Origin: Phorcus lineatus
Lineage: Eukaryota; Mollusca; Gastropoda; Trochida; Trochidae
Length of the DNA stretch: 64,000 nt
Direction of reading: 5' to 3'
NCBI GenBank assembly: GCA_921293015.1
Contig: OV121085.1
Span: 21,775,911 to 21,839,910, forward strand
In this document: piece after piece, positions 1-14,269 of the stretch
Position numbering within the stretch: position 1 is the first letter of the stretch
Layout: each line of letters begins with the position of its first letter
Made by a program: the position numbers and the translations under genes
Notes under the pieces: model-generated
Database searches by the model: none
What the model was told of the DNA's origin: nothing
The model's input: the letters and a program-made list of their open reading frames with translations, nothing else

Positions 1-749
1 CTTGAAGCAGGTGTGTTTTAATATTCAGTGAAAACATTGTCGGTGTACCAAAGCTCAAACCGTAAATGTTATGGACACGTAGCCCGTCAGGAGTCAGGTG
101 CACACCTTCATGTGTTAACAGGTAGGAACACTTTGTCTGAATAGAGATGCACGAGGTCAAATTTCCTTACGTGAGAAAACACCTGTAATATATTGCTTTA
201 TAAACAAAACTCAGAACATTGTAACCACATCCCGTAGCAACACGAACATGCCCCTTATGATATGGAGTATCTTGGTCAGTTAAGTCTAACCCGGAAGACC
301 GAAGAGGTCAATGTTAGGGTCAAACTACTCATATCTGATTGTCCACTGCTCACCTGAAGATCTGGTGGTCAAGCTTCCATTGTCTACCTCACACCTGAGA
401 TGGTCAGCCGTGTTGTGGACACACAGGCGTCAAAATAGTCGCTGATTGACCGATAGGTATTTAGAGAAATCGTGTCTATCTCTTGTGGGTTTTATTGATG
501 GTTGACCCTTAGTGATAATGGTTGACAGATGTTGGGATTGAGTTAGTTTTAATGTTCTTTCCTTTACGAGAAAGCTTGTGGAAACAATCCTTAGTCTTTT
601 AACGAGCAAGCCATAGACGTCACTCTTTGTTTAAATGAAACTGGGGAAAATTGTTAGAATAAAACTATCGATGTGGTTAAAAAGGTTAAACTGGAATGGA
701 CAAGTACCGAGATGATATTGTTATTGTAATCTAAGGATATCGATTGATA
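1..749. other. no feature seen
   Basis: AT-rich sequence without convincing exons, repeats or signals. Confidence 0.5.
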
Positions 750-985
750 GTTTACAGAGATCATGGAAATGTTTATGATATAATCACATTCATTTAAACG
801 TTTACTATATCAGCACATTCATGGAAACGTTTACGATATCAGCCCATTCATGGAAACGTTTAGGGTATAAGCACATTCATGGATATATTTACGATATAAA
901 CACATTCATAGAAACGTTTACGACATAAGCAATATATGGAAATGTTTACAATATAAGCACATTCATGGAAACGTTTAATATGCAC
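750..985. repeat. 29-bp degenerate tandem repeat, about 8 copies
   Basis: The unit reads CACATTCATGGAAACGTTTACGATATAAG. Unit starts at 785, 814, 843, 872 and 901 are exactly 29 bp apart, with substitutions and a degenerate copy near 930. Not coding. Confidence 0.85.
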
Positions 986-2195
986 ACATCCCGAGAAGAC
1001 TTATCTAAATATGGCATAAAACAATCTTAAATGAAAACTTTAAGGTTTTGATTATAGAATTTGGGATTTTTTCTTAACAATAGAGTTAAAACACACAAAA
1101 TCTCACATATAATCATAATCTATTTCAACTTAACTTGGTAGTACAAGACCGTTCAATTATTTATCTCAATAAAATGCCTATTCTTCCTGGAAAAAAATTT
1201 GAGAAACAAACCATTTAAAAATATTTATTCTTGATAACATCATTGGAAAAGGTTTTTTTCTATAACTGAAGTTATTTTGATGAATTTACCTACCTTTAAT
1301 AAGAAACATTGGAAGTTGAGGGACCCCATGTCTTTAGTAGCATTATGAGAGGCTACTTGATCGTTGACTATTTACTTGTAAGTACATATAAGTTTATAGT
1401 TACTGTTGTTATACCGCCTCCAGACACGGCTAACAATCCTCCTTGAAATAATGACACTGATCGGTCCGCTAATAGGCAGTTACAGAGACAGATTAATTTG
1501 CCCTTCACTCTCCAGTATATGTGAGTTAAGATTGTTTTCAGGACAATTGTTTAGGAAGAGTTCAATTCTTTGGATGTGTCTGAAAGAATTGTATAGTACA
1601 TTTCAGACACGCGCATTGGCTGAGAATATACACGGTTTGTATGAGCTCTAAATGGAGAACAGAGTATGTATGTTATGGAAGCAGAATAAGTCCAACTTTG
1701 TAAATGGTCTTCTTTATTCGGGAAGCAGCTGCTGATTCTGAAAATAACATCTCAATGACAACAAACAGGACTAAGTCGTGATTTGTGATCTAAAGCCGGG
1801 CAAATGTGCGCGCCAATTACCCTAACGTATTTAAAAAAATATTTATAACACACCAAAAGGCAACTATGGATTGGCAGTGTTAAGTAGTTCATTTATCTAT
1901 AAAATATTTATGTAAATGCAACGAAGAGTTTCAACTTCTTAACAATTACAATGCTATATAAGATTACTCATTGAAAACTAGAAATATAATGAATTTTGCA
2001 TTTTAAAGATGAAAGTTTAGGGAGGCGATTTGAACTGAACTCAGGATATATAGGGAATGGTGCCTCTTGTTTAAAAACATCTATTAAACATACTCTGTGA
2101 CACTTTAACATGAATAAAATTATAGGTTCAAACTGTAAGTGAGCAAGGTGATAGCACCCGTGTCAACAGTAACATTCATTGAATGATGAACTCAA

Positions 2196-2345
2196 CCATC
2201 TTATCAAGCCATACATCTATCCATGCATCCATCTTCCATCCATTCACCATCCTTCCTTGTATGTATTCATCAATCCATTCATCCATCCATACACTTAGAA
2301 ATCCATCAATCACTCCATCAACCATTGATTCCTTCATCAATTAAT
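2196..2345. repeat. degenerate (CATC/CATT)n simple repeat
   Basis: Interrupted CATCCAT-type tetranucleotide repeat; the serine/histidine/proline-rich open frame across it is an artefact of the repeat. Confidence 0.85.
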
Positions 2346-2518
2346 TTTTTCATCCATTCATACATTCTTTTTTTTAAAATATATTCCCGGCTGCATGTAT
2401 ACTAATATTGTAAGAGTTTCAACATTTCATGCAAATCTATAATTGGTTCATCGATTCTTCCACCCGTCTTTATTGTTTATTCAACCAGTTATATATCTGC
2501 TAGCATAAAGCATCTCAC

Positions 2519-2956
2519 GTGTCTGCAGTCAAGTTGCTGGAGGGATCATTAGAAGCGGATGAAACAGCGCTTGAAATAAGACATACTCAGCCCATTCGCA
2601 ATGCATTACATCATGGACAACACCCAATAGCGCCGCCAGACAATCGGATTACGATATGTAATCAACTATCCTCGGACTTTACGTGCCGAATGTTTCCGAA
2701 GACACGTTCAGTCATGCAAACAATATCGTTATACAGCCTCAAACATCACGCTAGCACCTCCAATTGTTCAGTTACAATGTTTCTTTTTGTTCATAGGACA
2801 CAGGAAGTAATAAGCATCGGTTCATGTAACAAAAACTCGCATGTGGTATGTGAGTTTAAGTTTGAAGTAAAACTCATCTTACGATCTTTATTCATGAACC
2901 ACGTTTGTCGGTTTGTCTGCGCCTCATTAGGAATGCGACTTATTTTTATAACCTGA
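2519..2956 (+). other. 145-codon open frame, no recognisable domain
   Basis: The longest open frame outside low-complexity DNA. It uses a GTG or later ATG start; the peptide has no signal peptide, motif or repeat I recognise, and no splice context or poly(A) signal distinguishes it. Probably chance, but recorded for its length. Confidence 0.12.
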
Positions 2957-5900
2957 ACCTTCTACTCGTTCTGTGATGCTATCAAAACGTCCCTTGTAAC
3001 AGTATTGACAAAGGACGCAGATTGTTTTCTATAAAGGTATTCCAATAAGCCTTTACACGCTCAAGTAAGTAAGTTTTACAACAAATACATGTTTCGCTTC
3101 CAGAATATTTACAGTTCCTCCTTGTCGAGTGCGCAGAGGTCCAGTCGTGTCATTGAAAGAAAAATGTGTTTCTTTTCCAAAGTCTTCTTTTATGAGTATA
3201 AATCTCATTCTCACAAAGTAGTTATCATAAACAAAGCTATCTGTAACTTGCTGCGTCAGCTAACGAAACTAAACGTATCTTTGATGAGAGTGTTAACAAG
3301 GTACATACTGATGAAGAAACATGATTGATTCGATTGATCCACAAGAATACCCCATACTTAAAGAAATAATGAAGATAATGAGTATGTTTAACCTTTATGA
3401 AATAATTCATTTATGTAGAAAGTCAAGTATTTGTTTTCTGTGTCGTCTCATAAGAAAAGTGTTCATGATCCATTTGACCAAGTTATAATTCTGAAATGAT
3501 GATGTAAGGTGTTTACAATCTATTCTTTACAAAATATCTCCGACCCTTTATAAACAAGGAACTGTCAAAAGTAAGAGCGGCTTCTTGGACCGGTTTTTAA
3601 AAACCCTTACCTAAATCGGCAAATACAAACCATATGCAATGACATCTACTATAACCTCTCCCACAGTCTATATCAAGCTTTATATTCAACTTCCATGGTC
3701 ATTAGTCTTTTGGAAATCGCACAGGGTTTCCCCTATGTTCCCAATCATGGCCTTTTCTTGCGCTAGCCCTAATGACTTGCTAAGATAGGTCAATTCCCAA
3801 ACTTTTCTGTGCTTGTTGTCCATGCTGCTGTGACGGATCTCGATAGGCCAATGAGAAATCATATGACAAGTGCACCTTTTTGCCGAAGAGGGCACTGCAC
3901 TCAAAACATGAATTTTGACATGAATGTCGCAAGGTTTAAATAAGCCAGTAATAACGACTGGTGCAGCTTACAGCCATGCGGCGGAAGATTGCTTTCCCCA
4001 TATCGACCTATATAACATGCAATTTGTTGACCTACGGTTGTTATAAACGGCAGTGGCCACGGATTAGCCAAACCACTTTAAAAATCGCGGGCCAAGACAC
4101 GATTACTCTAAGGAGAATCACTGTAACATGAGTTGAGATCGAATGTGTGTACAGTCAGCATTTCCGATGTACATGTATGGAGCGGACTAGTCAAGAATTA
4201 GACATCCAACTCATTATTCTACAGTGCTGCCGCAACATGCCCTCTCTCGGGCACCTATATCTATATGTTTAACGTAATTAGATATCATTTTATTACTAAC
4301 TTGATTCAACATATTTGGATCCACTCTGCATTTCTGTACGATAACGTAGCAGTGGTAAAAGAAAACCGGAAGAACTATATAATCATGTAGCAGGGTAAAA
4401 ATGAAAAAAAATTTAAAAGGAACGTTCCCTTGAATATGATGCAAGATCATCCCTTTACATACTGTCATTTCCCAATAACTATAACTGATTGAGATATATG
4501 TGCCGATATATATACAAGAGCAAGCATGTCATCTCCTTTCGTTGGATCACATTCTCTGTATCTATTTTTATAACAATATATTTTCCAATACTAAATTTCA
4601 ATGTAAAACACCCTACCCTACCTGAGCCTCCAAGATATCTGGATCATCATCCCTCATGATGTAGGACACAGAAGAGTCACACGTAAAGTGTCAGAAACCA
4701 CCAACATCTCGCCATTCCAGGTCACTCTTGATGCATATCGCAAGAGGATACCGCTAAATAATTCACGTCCACGTTCTGTTGAAAAGGGCTACTGGATCAG
4801 GTCAACGAATTGGTCTTGGCTGACCTCTCGGTTCAGTTTAAAGGACACAAAACAATGACGGGACATGCGAGCTCAGAGATGGGTTGGTAAGTGAAGACCT
4901 ATCACATGGCTTGTCGACCTGTGACGGCCATATTAGCTGATCCTATCTCAATGTATGCATAGGCAGATTTAATACATAGCTAACCTTGCATTGTTGAGAT
5001 GTTGACCATACTATTTAAGGATCATCCCATCTCAATAATAGCAAATACAACAATGCATTGGTCATACTTGGTCATCTTTCCTTTTTAGTTGACCTTTTAA
5101 CCATGAGAAGGCAATCAATACATTTAATAGTATTTCCGTCAAAGTTCAGTGTCATATGTATAATGTTTTTTAGCTTACAATGGAATTCCTGTCACAAATC
5201 AATGTAAGGGTCATCTCTGACCGTCAGCCTCATGAAAAGGAAACCTTTCAACTACGACTTGGATTTCTTTTTATGTGCTGAAATCTCGTATTGTTTTATC
5301 GATATTATTTTTTTGTGTTTTTATTTAGATAGTTTTACAGTCTCTTTACGTTTTAAATATCTTAGTAATAACATACCTCTTGTTTTATTGGCAGATATTT
5401 ATGTTTTCCCCCTTTTAGTAGCATTCCAAGTCAACGAGGAAACCACACAGAGTTCAAAAGGGTATGTTATTATCTTTCAGTCGTATTGTTAGTTTTTTCT
5501 CTTGTGATTTGTTTGTTTGTGTTGTCAGTGTATTCATGTACATCGGACGTTTGTCTTAATGTTTTCTGACGGCATTGTACTTACTTACACACATACTGAC
5601 CAGTCTATATCTCATTGTTTGACGGTCAACCATGTCGATCGCCGTAAGCAAAAGATCGACCGTCATTGGGACATGGTTTGGGATGTTTAACATTCCCAAG
5701 TAATTGCCGATCTTCGTTTTTCTGACCATATAAAGGCGAATGAAAAATTAAAACATATTGAAAGGGAAAATGCTGTTCTGCTTGAAAATAAGTAATACTT
5801 ATTATAAATCTGGGAAGTCAGTTGTTGTCTTTAGTTGGGATTTGGGAAACCCGCTATGACAGTGGCTCTGCAACGGTGATAAATCCAGCGTGCAATGTGT

Positions 5901-5959
5901 GTTACTGAATATAATGCCATTGTTGTATTGTAAAACTTACTGCATATGAATTTTTCTAC
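2957..5959. other. non-coding; weak minus-strand exon candidate
   Basis: No repeat or gene recognised. A minus-strand stretch ending at 4622 (MRDDDPDILEAQ before a CAG|GTAGGG donor) is open but too short to support. Confidence 0.4.
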
Positions 5960-6202
5960 TACAGTCTAGATTCGAATCCCGCCAGGAGAACTGTTCTACA
6001 CGCAGTCAGGTTTGGGTGCAATGCTACAATGAACTTCAGCGCAGTACCACCCATGGATCGCTAGTTCCAGTCAATGCTCGCAGGTTTTACCGAAATGTAT
6101 GGCCACAATGGTATTGCGGCCTTTTCCCCTAAAAATAATACTAGCAGCCGGGATATTAGTGAAATACTCTGTAAAGCGGCGTTAAACCTCATCTGACCTA
6201 CT
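5960..6202 (+). mobile_element. tRNA-derived SINE, near full length
   Basis: The head contains a Pol III B-box-like AGATTCGAATCCC (5968-5980). It is followed by a body that matches the copy at 10919-11084 (CGCAGTA..A.CCATGG, ATGCTCGCAGGTTT.ACCG, GGTATTGC, AATAATACTAGC) and a tail with GTAAAGCGGCGTTAAACC. GCGGCGTTAAAC tails are frequent in molluscan SINEs as I recall. The A box is not clear. Confidence 0.65.
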
Positions 6203-8234
6203 TCTGTCGCTAACTGGCTTGCCACTTTCTTGTCTCTTAAAGGAGTAAACACGAAATAATATATGTCATTTAAATTTTAAAAATGACAAAATCAATATAA
6301 ACATGTAAGAACAATTGTCAGGTTTGGTATGTCTTTTTATAAAATAACTTTGGTATTGTTCTTATGTCAGTTAAGAACATTTATTTTGTATAATCCATAG
6401 GGCAGATTTTGTCTCAACGGATTGTAATGATTTCTGAGTATCGAAAAGCCCGTGCATATGTTACTGCACATGTAGCACAATGTACAAGTTACCATTAGTC
6501 AGTATGCAAGAATCGCCATATTCGCGAGTGACGAAATTCGTCCGACAGATGGGTCTTCTCTAGGTTCCAATGTACAAACTTCATAGTTAACATGAGTTAA
6601 ACAAGAAATATTGGTACTATGTTGTTAAGAGCATTTTCTAAGGATAATAATTTATAATTAGATTTAACTCGTTTACCAAACTTATAATGTTTCGTTTTTA
6701 CGATCTTTTGAAGGAACATACATAGTTGCCATCAAAGACTACTTAGAAACTGAAATGCAAATCAATTCAAAGAAGAAATTCTATGTAACTGTACCAGAAA
6801 AAGAGGCCAATTTCAGAATCCTTATGAGCTGCTAAACAGTTGCTAAACAAAACCTTGAATTCTTCCTTCAGAATACACTGTCTAGAGAGTAAACCGATCT
6901 AGAGAATACCTCCATTGCTAAGAGAGACTGCTATGCAGACAATGTTAACTAGTATGGTATCACTGACAGAGTACACGCTGGATAAATCTCTGAGCTAATG
7001 TTTCCCACCTATATATTTACCATGTATTAAGTGGTATGTGTATATACTAGCAGATCGAAACATGGCCTTCACACCTTCCAAATAGCCCTTCAGAATGACC
7101 GTGAACTTATCATCAGTGTTCAGAATCGTTCAAGAGCGCTAACTTCAGCGATAACCCTTATTCTCTTACAAGAGACGTTACACGCGGCAGCATGAAAACG
7201 CTCCCAAAACCTAGAGCAATCTTGAACACGGATAGTACCAATACTCCACAGCAGTGTCAATACTGTGACAGTCTCCTTATATCTAAAGCTTACTAGCGGA
7301 GCTTCTCCGAACAGTGTCAATAGTTATACTACGTAGACCAGGACTGTCGAGGATTGGTAGTAAACTATTACTGAGTAGATAAGTCGATTTGTATTGACTC
7401 AAGGACTGTATATCCTCAGACAATAAACTACTTTTACTTATATCTCCTTGATACCTACAAGCCATGTAGGTACATCATACCAACTTATATATGGGGTCGC
7501 CTATGGAAGGATTTACACTTCATTGGTTAAATTCCCATCCTAAGTGCGCTTGAAAAAGACACGTCTTTTCTTTGATTAGACAAGCGATTGTGACTTTGGC
7601 TTCGAGTCCCTTGACAAACTTAGAGGAAAATATAAATGTGTTAAGTTCTTCGGTCATACAATATATTTTAAAGATGTACACGTTTTTGAATGTTGAGATC
7701 ACTGACGACACATTAATATCTTCCTTTCCACACTTCATTTGTTAAAAGTTTTGATGGGTAGAGTCTTTTAAGGGCATTAATTTCTTATTGAAGTCAATAA
7801 TGATTAAATCTAAAAAGACAGGGGACAAATTTTGTTTAATACATGTGAATATGACTGTATATCATCCAATAATTTGCATACATAACATGAATAGACAGCT
7901 AATTCCTTGTTACCATCACATGTTTAAAGGTCACGTCAAATTCATTTAGTCAAGGGTTTAGCCTGTATCGAACCTTTTGATAGCTTTGAATACCAAGTAC
8001 AATTATGGTCTCGATAGTGAAATGTTTGACATGTACACTTCATGTTGGATAGGTTACATGTGAATCACGCCATGATGTCACCTTGACACGACAGTCTATC
8101 AAATATTTGGAATAGCCTTCTCTGGAGCGTGAAATCATCATTGTCTAGGGTTAAGAGGAATCCCTCCCTTATATTCCTTATATAAAAACTATTTGAGGAC
8201 GTAAATGTCTATAGCTTACTTATAGCTTATAGTT
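6203..8234. other. no feature seen
   Basis: Only short overlapping frames on the minus strand near 7.1-7.7 kb, with no recognisable protein. Confidence 0.5.
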
Positions 8235-8310
8235 CATTCTCTCCCAACAGAGGTAACTCCCGTCATAAATTCCTATACAATTAATGACGGAGCTCTGTTG
8301 GGAGAGAATG
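8235..8310. repeat. 76-bp perfect-stem hairpin
   Basis: An 18-bp arm (8235-8252, CATTCTCTCCCAACAGAG) is exactly complementary to 8293-8310; a second 7-bp pair (CCGTCAT 8260-8266 with ATGACGG 8284-8290) lies inside. It may be a tiny foldback element or a solo structure. Confidence 0.75.
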
Positions 8311-8429
8311 GAAAACGTTATACGAGCGGTATGTTTCATAAGCTTTCTTCATTCCGTTGATTAACACTAAGAACAGGTTGTAAATTCCCTTAGTATATTT
8401 TAACCTTTATAGAAAGAGGTCTTAGTTAC

Positions 8430-8505
8430 GAAACGTAATGACAGATAGACAGACAGACAGTAAAAACTGAATAAAATTTCTGTCTGTCTGTCTACTGAAA
8501 CGTAA
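8430..8505. repeat. (CAGA)n hairpin bordered by GAAACGTAA direct repeats
   Basis: AGACAGACAGACAG (8447-8460) is exactly complementary to 8480-8493 across a 19-base AT-rich loop. GAAACGTAA occurs at 8430-8438 and again at 8497-8505, like a 9-bp target duplication around a small insert. Confidence 0.6.
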
Positions 8506-10918
8506 CGGATGATTTGAAACTATCTTAGCGCTAACAGAGCTTCGTAAATCTGTGTCAATTGAATTGTCCTAGTAGTCTTATGTTTATAACAGTGAAAATG
8601 ATACCATAACAATAGAAATAAGTCTCAATCTAAAACTAGAGCTTTGGGAATCAATACGTTTTCAATGTTGTCTGCAAACGATTGCTTCATTATATTGATG
8701 TGATTGAGGCAGACCAAATCCTATTATCAACGTGACATCATTAATGACCGACCATGGTTCAAGTCGCATTTGTCAGCCCCTTTGTACACAAAGAAAAACC
8801 TAGTTTCTTACTTGTTTGAAGATGTTGATATTTATCAACAAGCAAAAAGTGAGCGTGGCTCACTTATACCCCCTACAATCTCTGACCATCTGAAATAATT
8901 GAAACTTCCCTTAACCTTGACGTCCATTAACTCAGACTACTACCAGATGTCTGAAATCTGTTCCGATGGATCAGTTTAAATTCATTTCAAAATACAGCTT
9001 AAACACTGAAATTTAAAACAAATCAGAAAGAAATCACAATTTCACTTGTTACATGCAACTGCAACTCTTGGTCGCTTAAATTCTGACCTTAAAATATGAC
9101 TAAATACAAGACATAGCAATTTGTAATATATTAAAAATTTCACAAAATTGCTTGAAAATTTGTACTGCATCCCTCCTGATAGGTAACAACTCGTAATACA
9201 AACAGGGACGTCTATCAATCATAATGTTGTCGTTGTTTATCTTTCTCAATTAATATTTCTTTTTTATTTGTTAATAAAAAGTCTGACCATTCTAAGGGTA
9301 TGTTTTTCCAAAAGGAGTTTGTTGCAAATGTAAATGAATTATTTTAGTTCGTATGAAGACACTATCCGTCAGCAGAAAGGGATTTTTGATTTTTAGTATT
9401 GTTCTATAATATGAATGTTATAATCGTTTGACGTTCTAGGAATGTTTTCGTTTTCGCATTTCATGAATGTTTTCTTTTCCACTTAAGATGCGTATGTTAG
9501 AAATGGCACATCATATGTATAACCTTGACATTCTACAACTGTTTTTATAATTGTTTTAAATGATGAAGAGCCCTCAAGCATTGCATGACTGTCTGACTTA
9601 TGCTCTTAAAGTTAATGAAGTACTAAATCTGACATGTTAAAACAATAAACATGTCAAACGGCAAATGCAACCCTCGACATTTAATGTATTTAACAAATTT
9701 TTTCAAACTCTTTTCCTTGTGCCTGGAAATCTTTAAGTGATATTATAGATATGTTGACATACGTATTTTCATAAATATATACTAAACTACACATTAAAAA
9801 CCCAACATGCTTTTTTGTTTTTTAAAGAAAATTTATATAATTTATTAATATGAGCATTATATGTTAATTCTAGATGTTCATGTTTTTATCAATTCACGCA
9901 GCGGTCTGATGCTACTTACTTCTATATCAAATGTAATTACCTATAACAATGCACGTACTTTTAATATGAATATCACTATCACGTTTAATTTAACATTTTT
10001 TCCAAACAAGTTTCATAACGAAACATTAATTTTGATATTCCAATTCCACCATGCAAGATCGAAAACATTTGTAACAAAGTACTTATGCTGTCGACACTTA
10101 AATGATGAAAAGTAAAAGTATATGTATGTATACATCATGTAACAACGATCATTTAACTGCAATATTTGAACTTCAGAGCCCCCTACTGTAGACGCATGTA
10201 CATAGCTGCTGCTTGCTCTCTTCCCGAGGAGTGTGCAGGGAACAAGGTGGTACACATTTCATGTAAATTTCTCTTATATTTACTCTTCGCTAGATGGCAC
10301 TTCAAAGCGTCACGCCGCCGGTCATAGGTTACATATAAATCACTCAATAGATATAGATATGAATGCTACTTACATACGTGGTTATGTTTTTTCAGTGTAC
10401 AATATAGAATAACCAGTTTTGAACAAAAACAGATGTACAATGTGTAACCAAACTCCTTTTTTAAGATCAACATCAGTTATCCTTTCCAATATAAAGAGCC
10501 TATATATAAGAGATATAAGGTAAATTAATTATAAATTGTTACCATAGCAAGACTGAACATTCTTTTCATTATCGTTTGTTCGATTTCGAGTATTGGTATA
10601 TGAAGATTTCGATGGCATCATGATTTACCGACTTTTTTTATGAGTCATTTTAATTCAATCAATGTACTACATTTTCTCTATATTCAACTTGAAAAGCTTC
10701 GACGTTTTCGTCTAACCTCTGTATATGTTGGCTTCAGTGATGGATCATTGAAGTATCGCTACCGTTATTAAAAGATATTACCAACAAACGTAAAAAGATC
10801 ACTCAGACAGTTTAATATCACTGAACATAAACTTGTTATACACTGAAAGTCACTCCCATGGTGGAAAATGAAACTGTTATTGAGCTCTAGTTTTTCAATG
10901 TTTGACGTCTTCCAATGA
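8506..10918. other. no feature seen
   Basis: AT-rich; short frames at 8704-8898 and 9861-10115 have no recognisable content. Confidence 0.5.
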
Positions 10919-11084
10919 GTTCAGGCGCAGTATCAACCATGGTCCGCTAAAATCAGCCGATGCTCGCAGGTTTCACCGCAATACATATTGGTATTGCAGG
11001 TTTTCTCCCTGCAATAATACTAGCTGCCATGATAGAAGTTAAATACTCTTGAAAGGGGCGTTAAACCGCAACTCGCCTCACCTT
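10919..11084 (+). mobile_element. SINE, 5'-truncated, same family as 5960-6202
   Basis: Body and tail only, roughly 80% similar by eye to the first copy. It starts at CAGGCGCAGTATCAACCATGG and ends CTTGAAAGGGGCGTTAAACCGCAACTCGCCTCACC. No tRNA-like head is visible upstream. Confidence 0.65.
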
Positions 11085-14000
11085 GATGTCTTCATTTTGG
11101 GCTACTGGATTTCATGCATCTCCGACCCGCGACTTAACATCGTCAGACATAAAAATCATATCATACCATACGTAGCAATTACTTTACTAATACTTTTCAT
11201 GGAACATGATTTCAATCTCTCTGAATCGTCTGCATACGGAGCTTAAATCCTTCAGCCGGTCAAGGGCGTGGACACAGGCAAGCACGTATCACGATCAATT
11301 ACACGTCGCCATATACAAGTTGCAATCAGATAACACATACACGGAGATTTGTTTTACATCAGAATGGTTTTATTTTAAGAAATTCTCCCTAAACCAATCG
11401 ATAAACATATCACCATTACACAGACGTGTACCCAATACACTCTGTTACACCTTCGCTGATGACATACAGTAAACTTTTCTACAGACTTTTTAGTCCCAAA
11501 CACCTGTGAGGTACAAAGCGTCAGGTTGTCTACCTGTCCATACCTATCCTAACCCACCACGATTCTCTCGAAAACACTGTCATGGGTGGGAGACCTGTTC
11601 TGTACGGAGCAAGGGTTTGAATCCCGGGCTGTCTTCTATTGTCTAGCCTGATTGTCTGGTCCTGAAGGCAACGAAGGGTAACCTTTGAAAGAGGGGGAGT
11701 TAAGAGGAAAGTGTATGAAAATCAGCTTTGTATGTATAAAGCACACAGAGGCACGATAGATGTGATAAGCTCATCTTGTGATTAAGTCTCCAAATATGAA
11801 CTCGATCAATTGTGAGCACGTTTATGAACCCTCAAAGTGACTTCTCGCACGACTTGCTCTCATACATAGGGAGGATGTTTCCTTCATAGTATGAATGGAC
11901 TGGTTAGTCTCAACAGATTTCTAATCATCACGTTGAAAAATCTATACCAGCAGAAACGAGTCCATAGAACTGGTAAAATATCTAAATTGATTTTAGAGCC
12001 TTTTTCACCAGGTCCCAGTTTAACATAAATTACCTAAACTAATTTTATCACTACAATTCATCCATTTGACAGAGTACCCCCGGTCCATCTATTCCATACA
12101 ATTCAACCACATTTTACAGTGCACACTTAAAATGAAGGTCTAGATTTTTACTACAGTTAGGAAAAAACTCTCCGAGACCTTTTGTGCAAAATTTGCTTAA
12201 ATAGTATTTCGATATCTTTAAAAATGTCTATCTTTATTAACAGAATTTACAACAAAAGTTTAGGCTTAAACGCAGTTTGCATAAAGCTGCTTCTGGCACG
12301 GTTTGGTTTAACGAGCTTTGGATCGATTGATAGTAAACTCAATTTACATACACATATATTTATATACTCGGATTAACAGTCATAGCTAGTGCAAATATCA
12401 CATCATCTTTATGTAAGTGTTAATGTGTAATCATTCATTACCTTATTATTAGAATCTGACATAATGTACAGATTAACTCGGATTTGAAAAGTTCGAGAGG
12501 AGACGCCATGTTAATCCATAAACAGACACGATTGAAAGGTGTTATTCATATAAGAAGCCTAAAGATTAGAACAGATTGAACACCATTACTAACAACGTGT
12601 ATCCATTAATAATTTTAAGTTAGGTTTATTTATGTATCAATTTGTGCCATACAAAAAATGAGGCTTGATTAAGAAATGCCTGAGAAATTTAATGTTTGCG
12701 TTATCCAGGCGACTTGCCAACTTCAGTGTTACTAATTCAAATTGAAAGCTGTTTTTAATTTAGCAACCACTGTCTATGTGAAATGTCAGTGGCAGAAATC
12801 ATCCAAGAAATATATCATCGCTGCTCGATCAAATTAGTATACGTTTTATAATTCTTCATATGATTTATTGCTTAATACATATTTCACAATTGTCGTGTGC
12901 AATTCCACAACGATACAGCTAAACTGTTTTGACAAAAATATCTTCATGATGGGCGGAATGTTCTTAAAACACTTGTAGGCCTTCTTTTTTACACAGTTAT
13001 TTATAAACCTTTAAAGAAAGTATTTCAAAACATCTTTATTGTTTCTTCCTTTTCTCTGAAACCAATATGAACACATAAGAGTTTCCCAATTATTTAAAGA
13101 GCTCTTCTGGCAAAGGCATTACCAAAACGGAATGGAACCAACGGCTTCTCAGATAGCTCCGCATTTTTCATTTGTGCTCATTGATTACATACTTGTTTTA
13201 TACTAAACATTGAAACTATGAAATATGACTGTTTCACAAAGGTTACTTCAAAGACTGTTTTTAAATCATAAAGTGTGTAATTACTGAAGAGTTTGTTGCT
13301 TTCTGTGGACATGAATCAAACAGTCATTATGAATTAGATCAGTATCGATGGAATATCACTGATATTTATCACGACAGCCGCTGAAATAGGTGTATTATAT
13401 TTTTCGAGGTACATGTACACGAATATTTTATTCATTATCTTGATAATTTTTTCCTAATATCTTATTTAATCAATTCATTTCCGTAAAAGCCAAATTGATG
13501 GATAAAACTGACTCGGACTTGAATTTCTAAATAACAAATGAACTCTTCCTCCCAAAAGCGAAGAAATTAAAGTGGTTTAATGGAAGCATCAGTAAAACTA
13601 AACATACGGACTGGTTTACTGGTCATAAGCAATATTCTGTGCCCAAAGAGATTACATCTTTAATCGTCTTTCGTTATTCATTCATTACAATACCACTGCC
13701 TCACACTCATGAAATGCCCGGGGACATTATAAATTATCACCTGTTATTGTCAATTAAGCATGCTGGAAAAAATGCTAACAAAGAAAACGTATTTTTTCAT
13801 CTGTAAAAACTGGCACACATATTACACATAACAGTTATATCAATAGTTGAATGACTTTATTATAAAGATGTGTTGTCATATACAGTTTAACAAGTTATCC
13901 GGCTTCGACATATAGAATATTTCAATTGTCTCTCTAGGATTAAAACAAGATTTATTAGGTATCATGAAATATTAGATCTTCAGAGACATAAAAATAGAAG

Positions 14001-14269
14001 AGCAAAATATGGTTTTAGGAAATCAGCTTGCAAAAGCGTTTTTAACATTAAGGAGGAGTTCGTATTTAGAACTCTTGAATTTCTTATCGATAAATCAAAC
14101 AGTTCATTTTAAGTCAACACACTCGTCTATTTTAATATATATATTTGCTTTGATTATATATACATGAATTTATGTTTTGAAGATCATCTTATTTTTGTAC
14201 ATTCATTTTAATCATCCCCAGAAGCAAACTTGCAATAATTTTTAATAACCTTGCGTAGCCTCAAACGCT
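11085..14269. other. no gene seen; possible tRNA-like B box
   Basis: GGGTTTGAATCCCGGGC near 11608 resembles a B box, perhaps from an old SINE, but no cloverleaf or A box is apparent. The rest is AT-rich. Confidence 0.4.

Noticed and set aside
11206..11472. ORF ending in YTFADDIQ, recalling the RT FADD box
   Set aside because: No other reverse-transcriptase block (such as PQGS) precedes it in any frame, so the four residues are likely chance.
11600..11625. tRNA gene suggested by GGGTTTGAATCCCGGGC
   Set aside because: No A box at the right distance and no cloverleaf pairing; at most an old SINE fragment.
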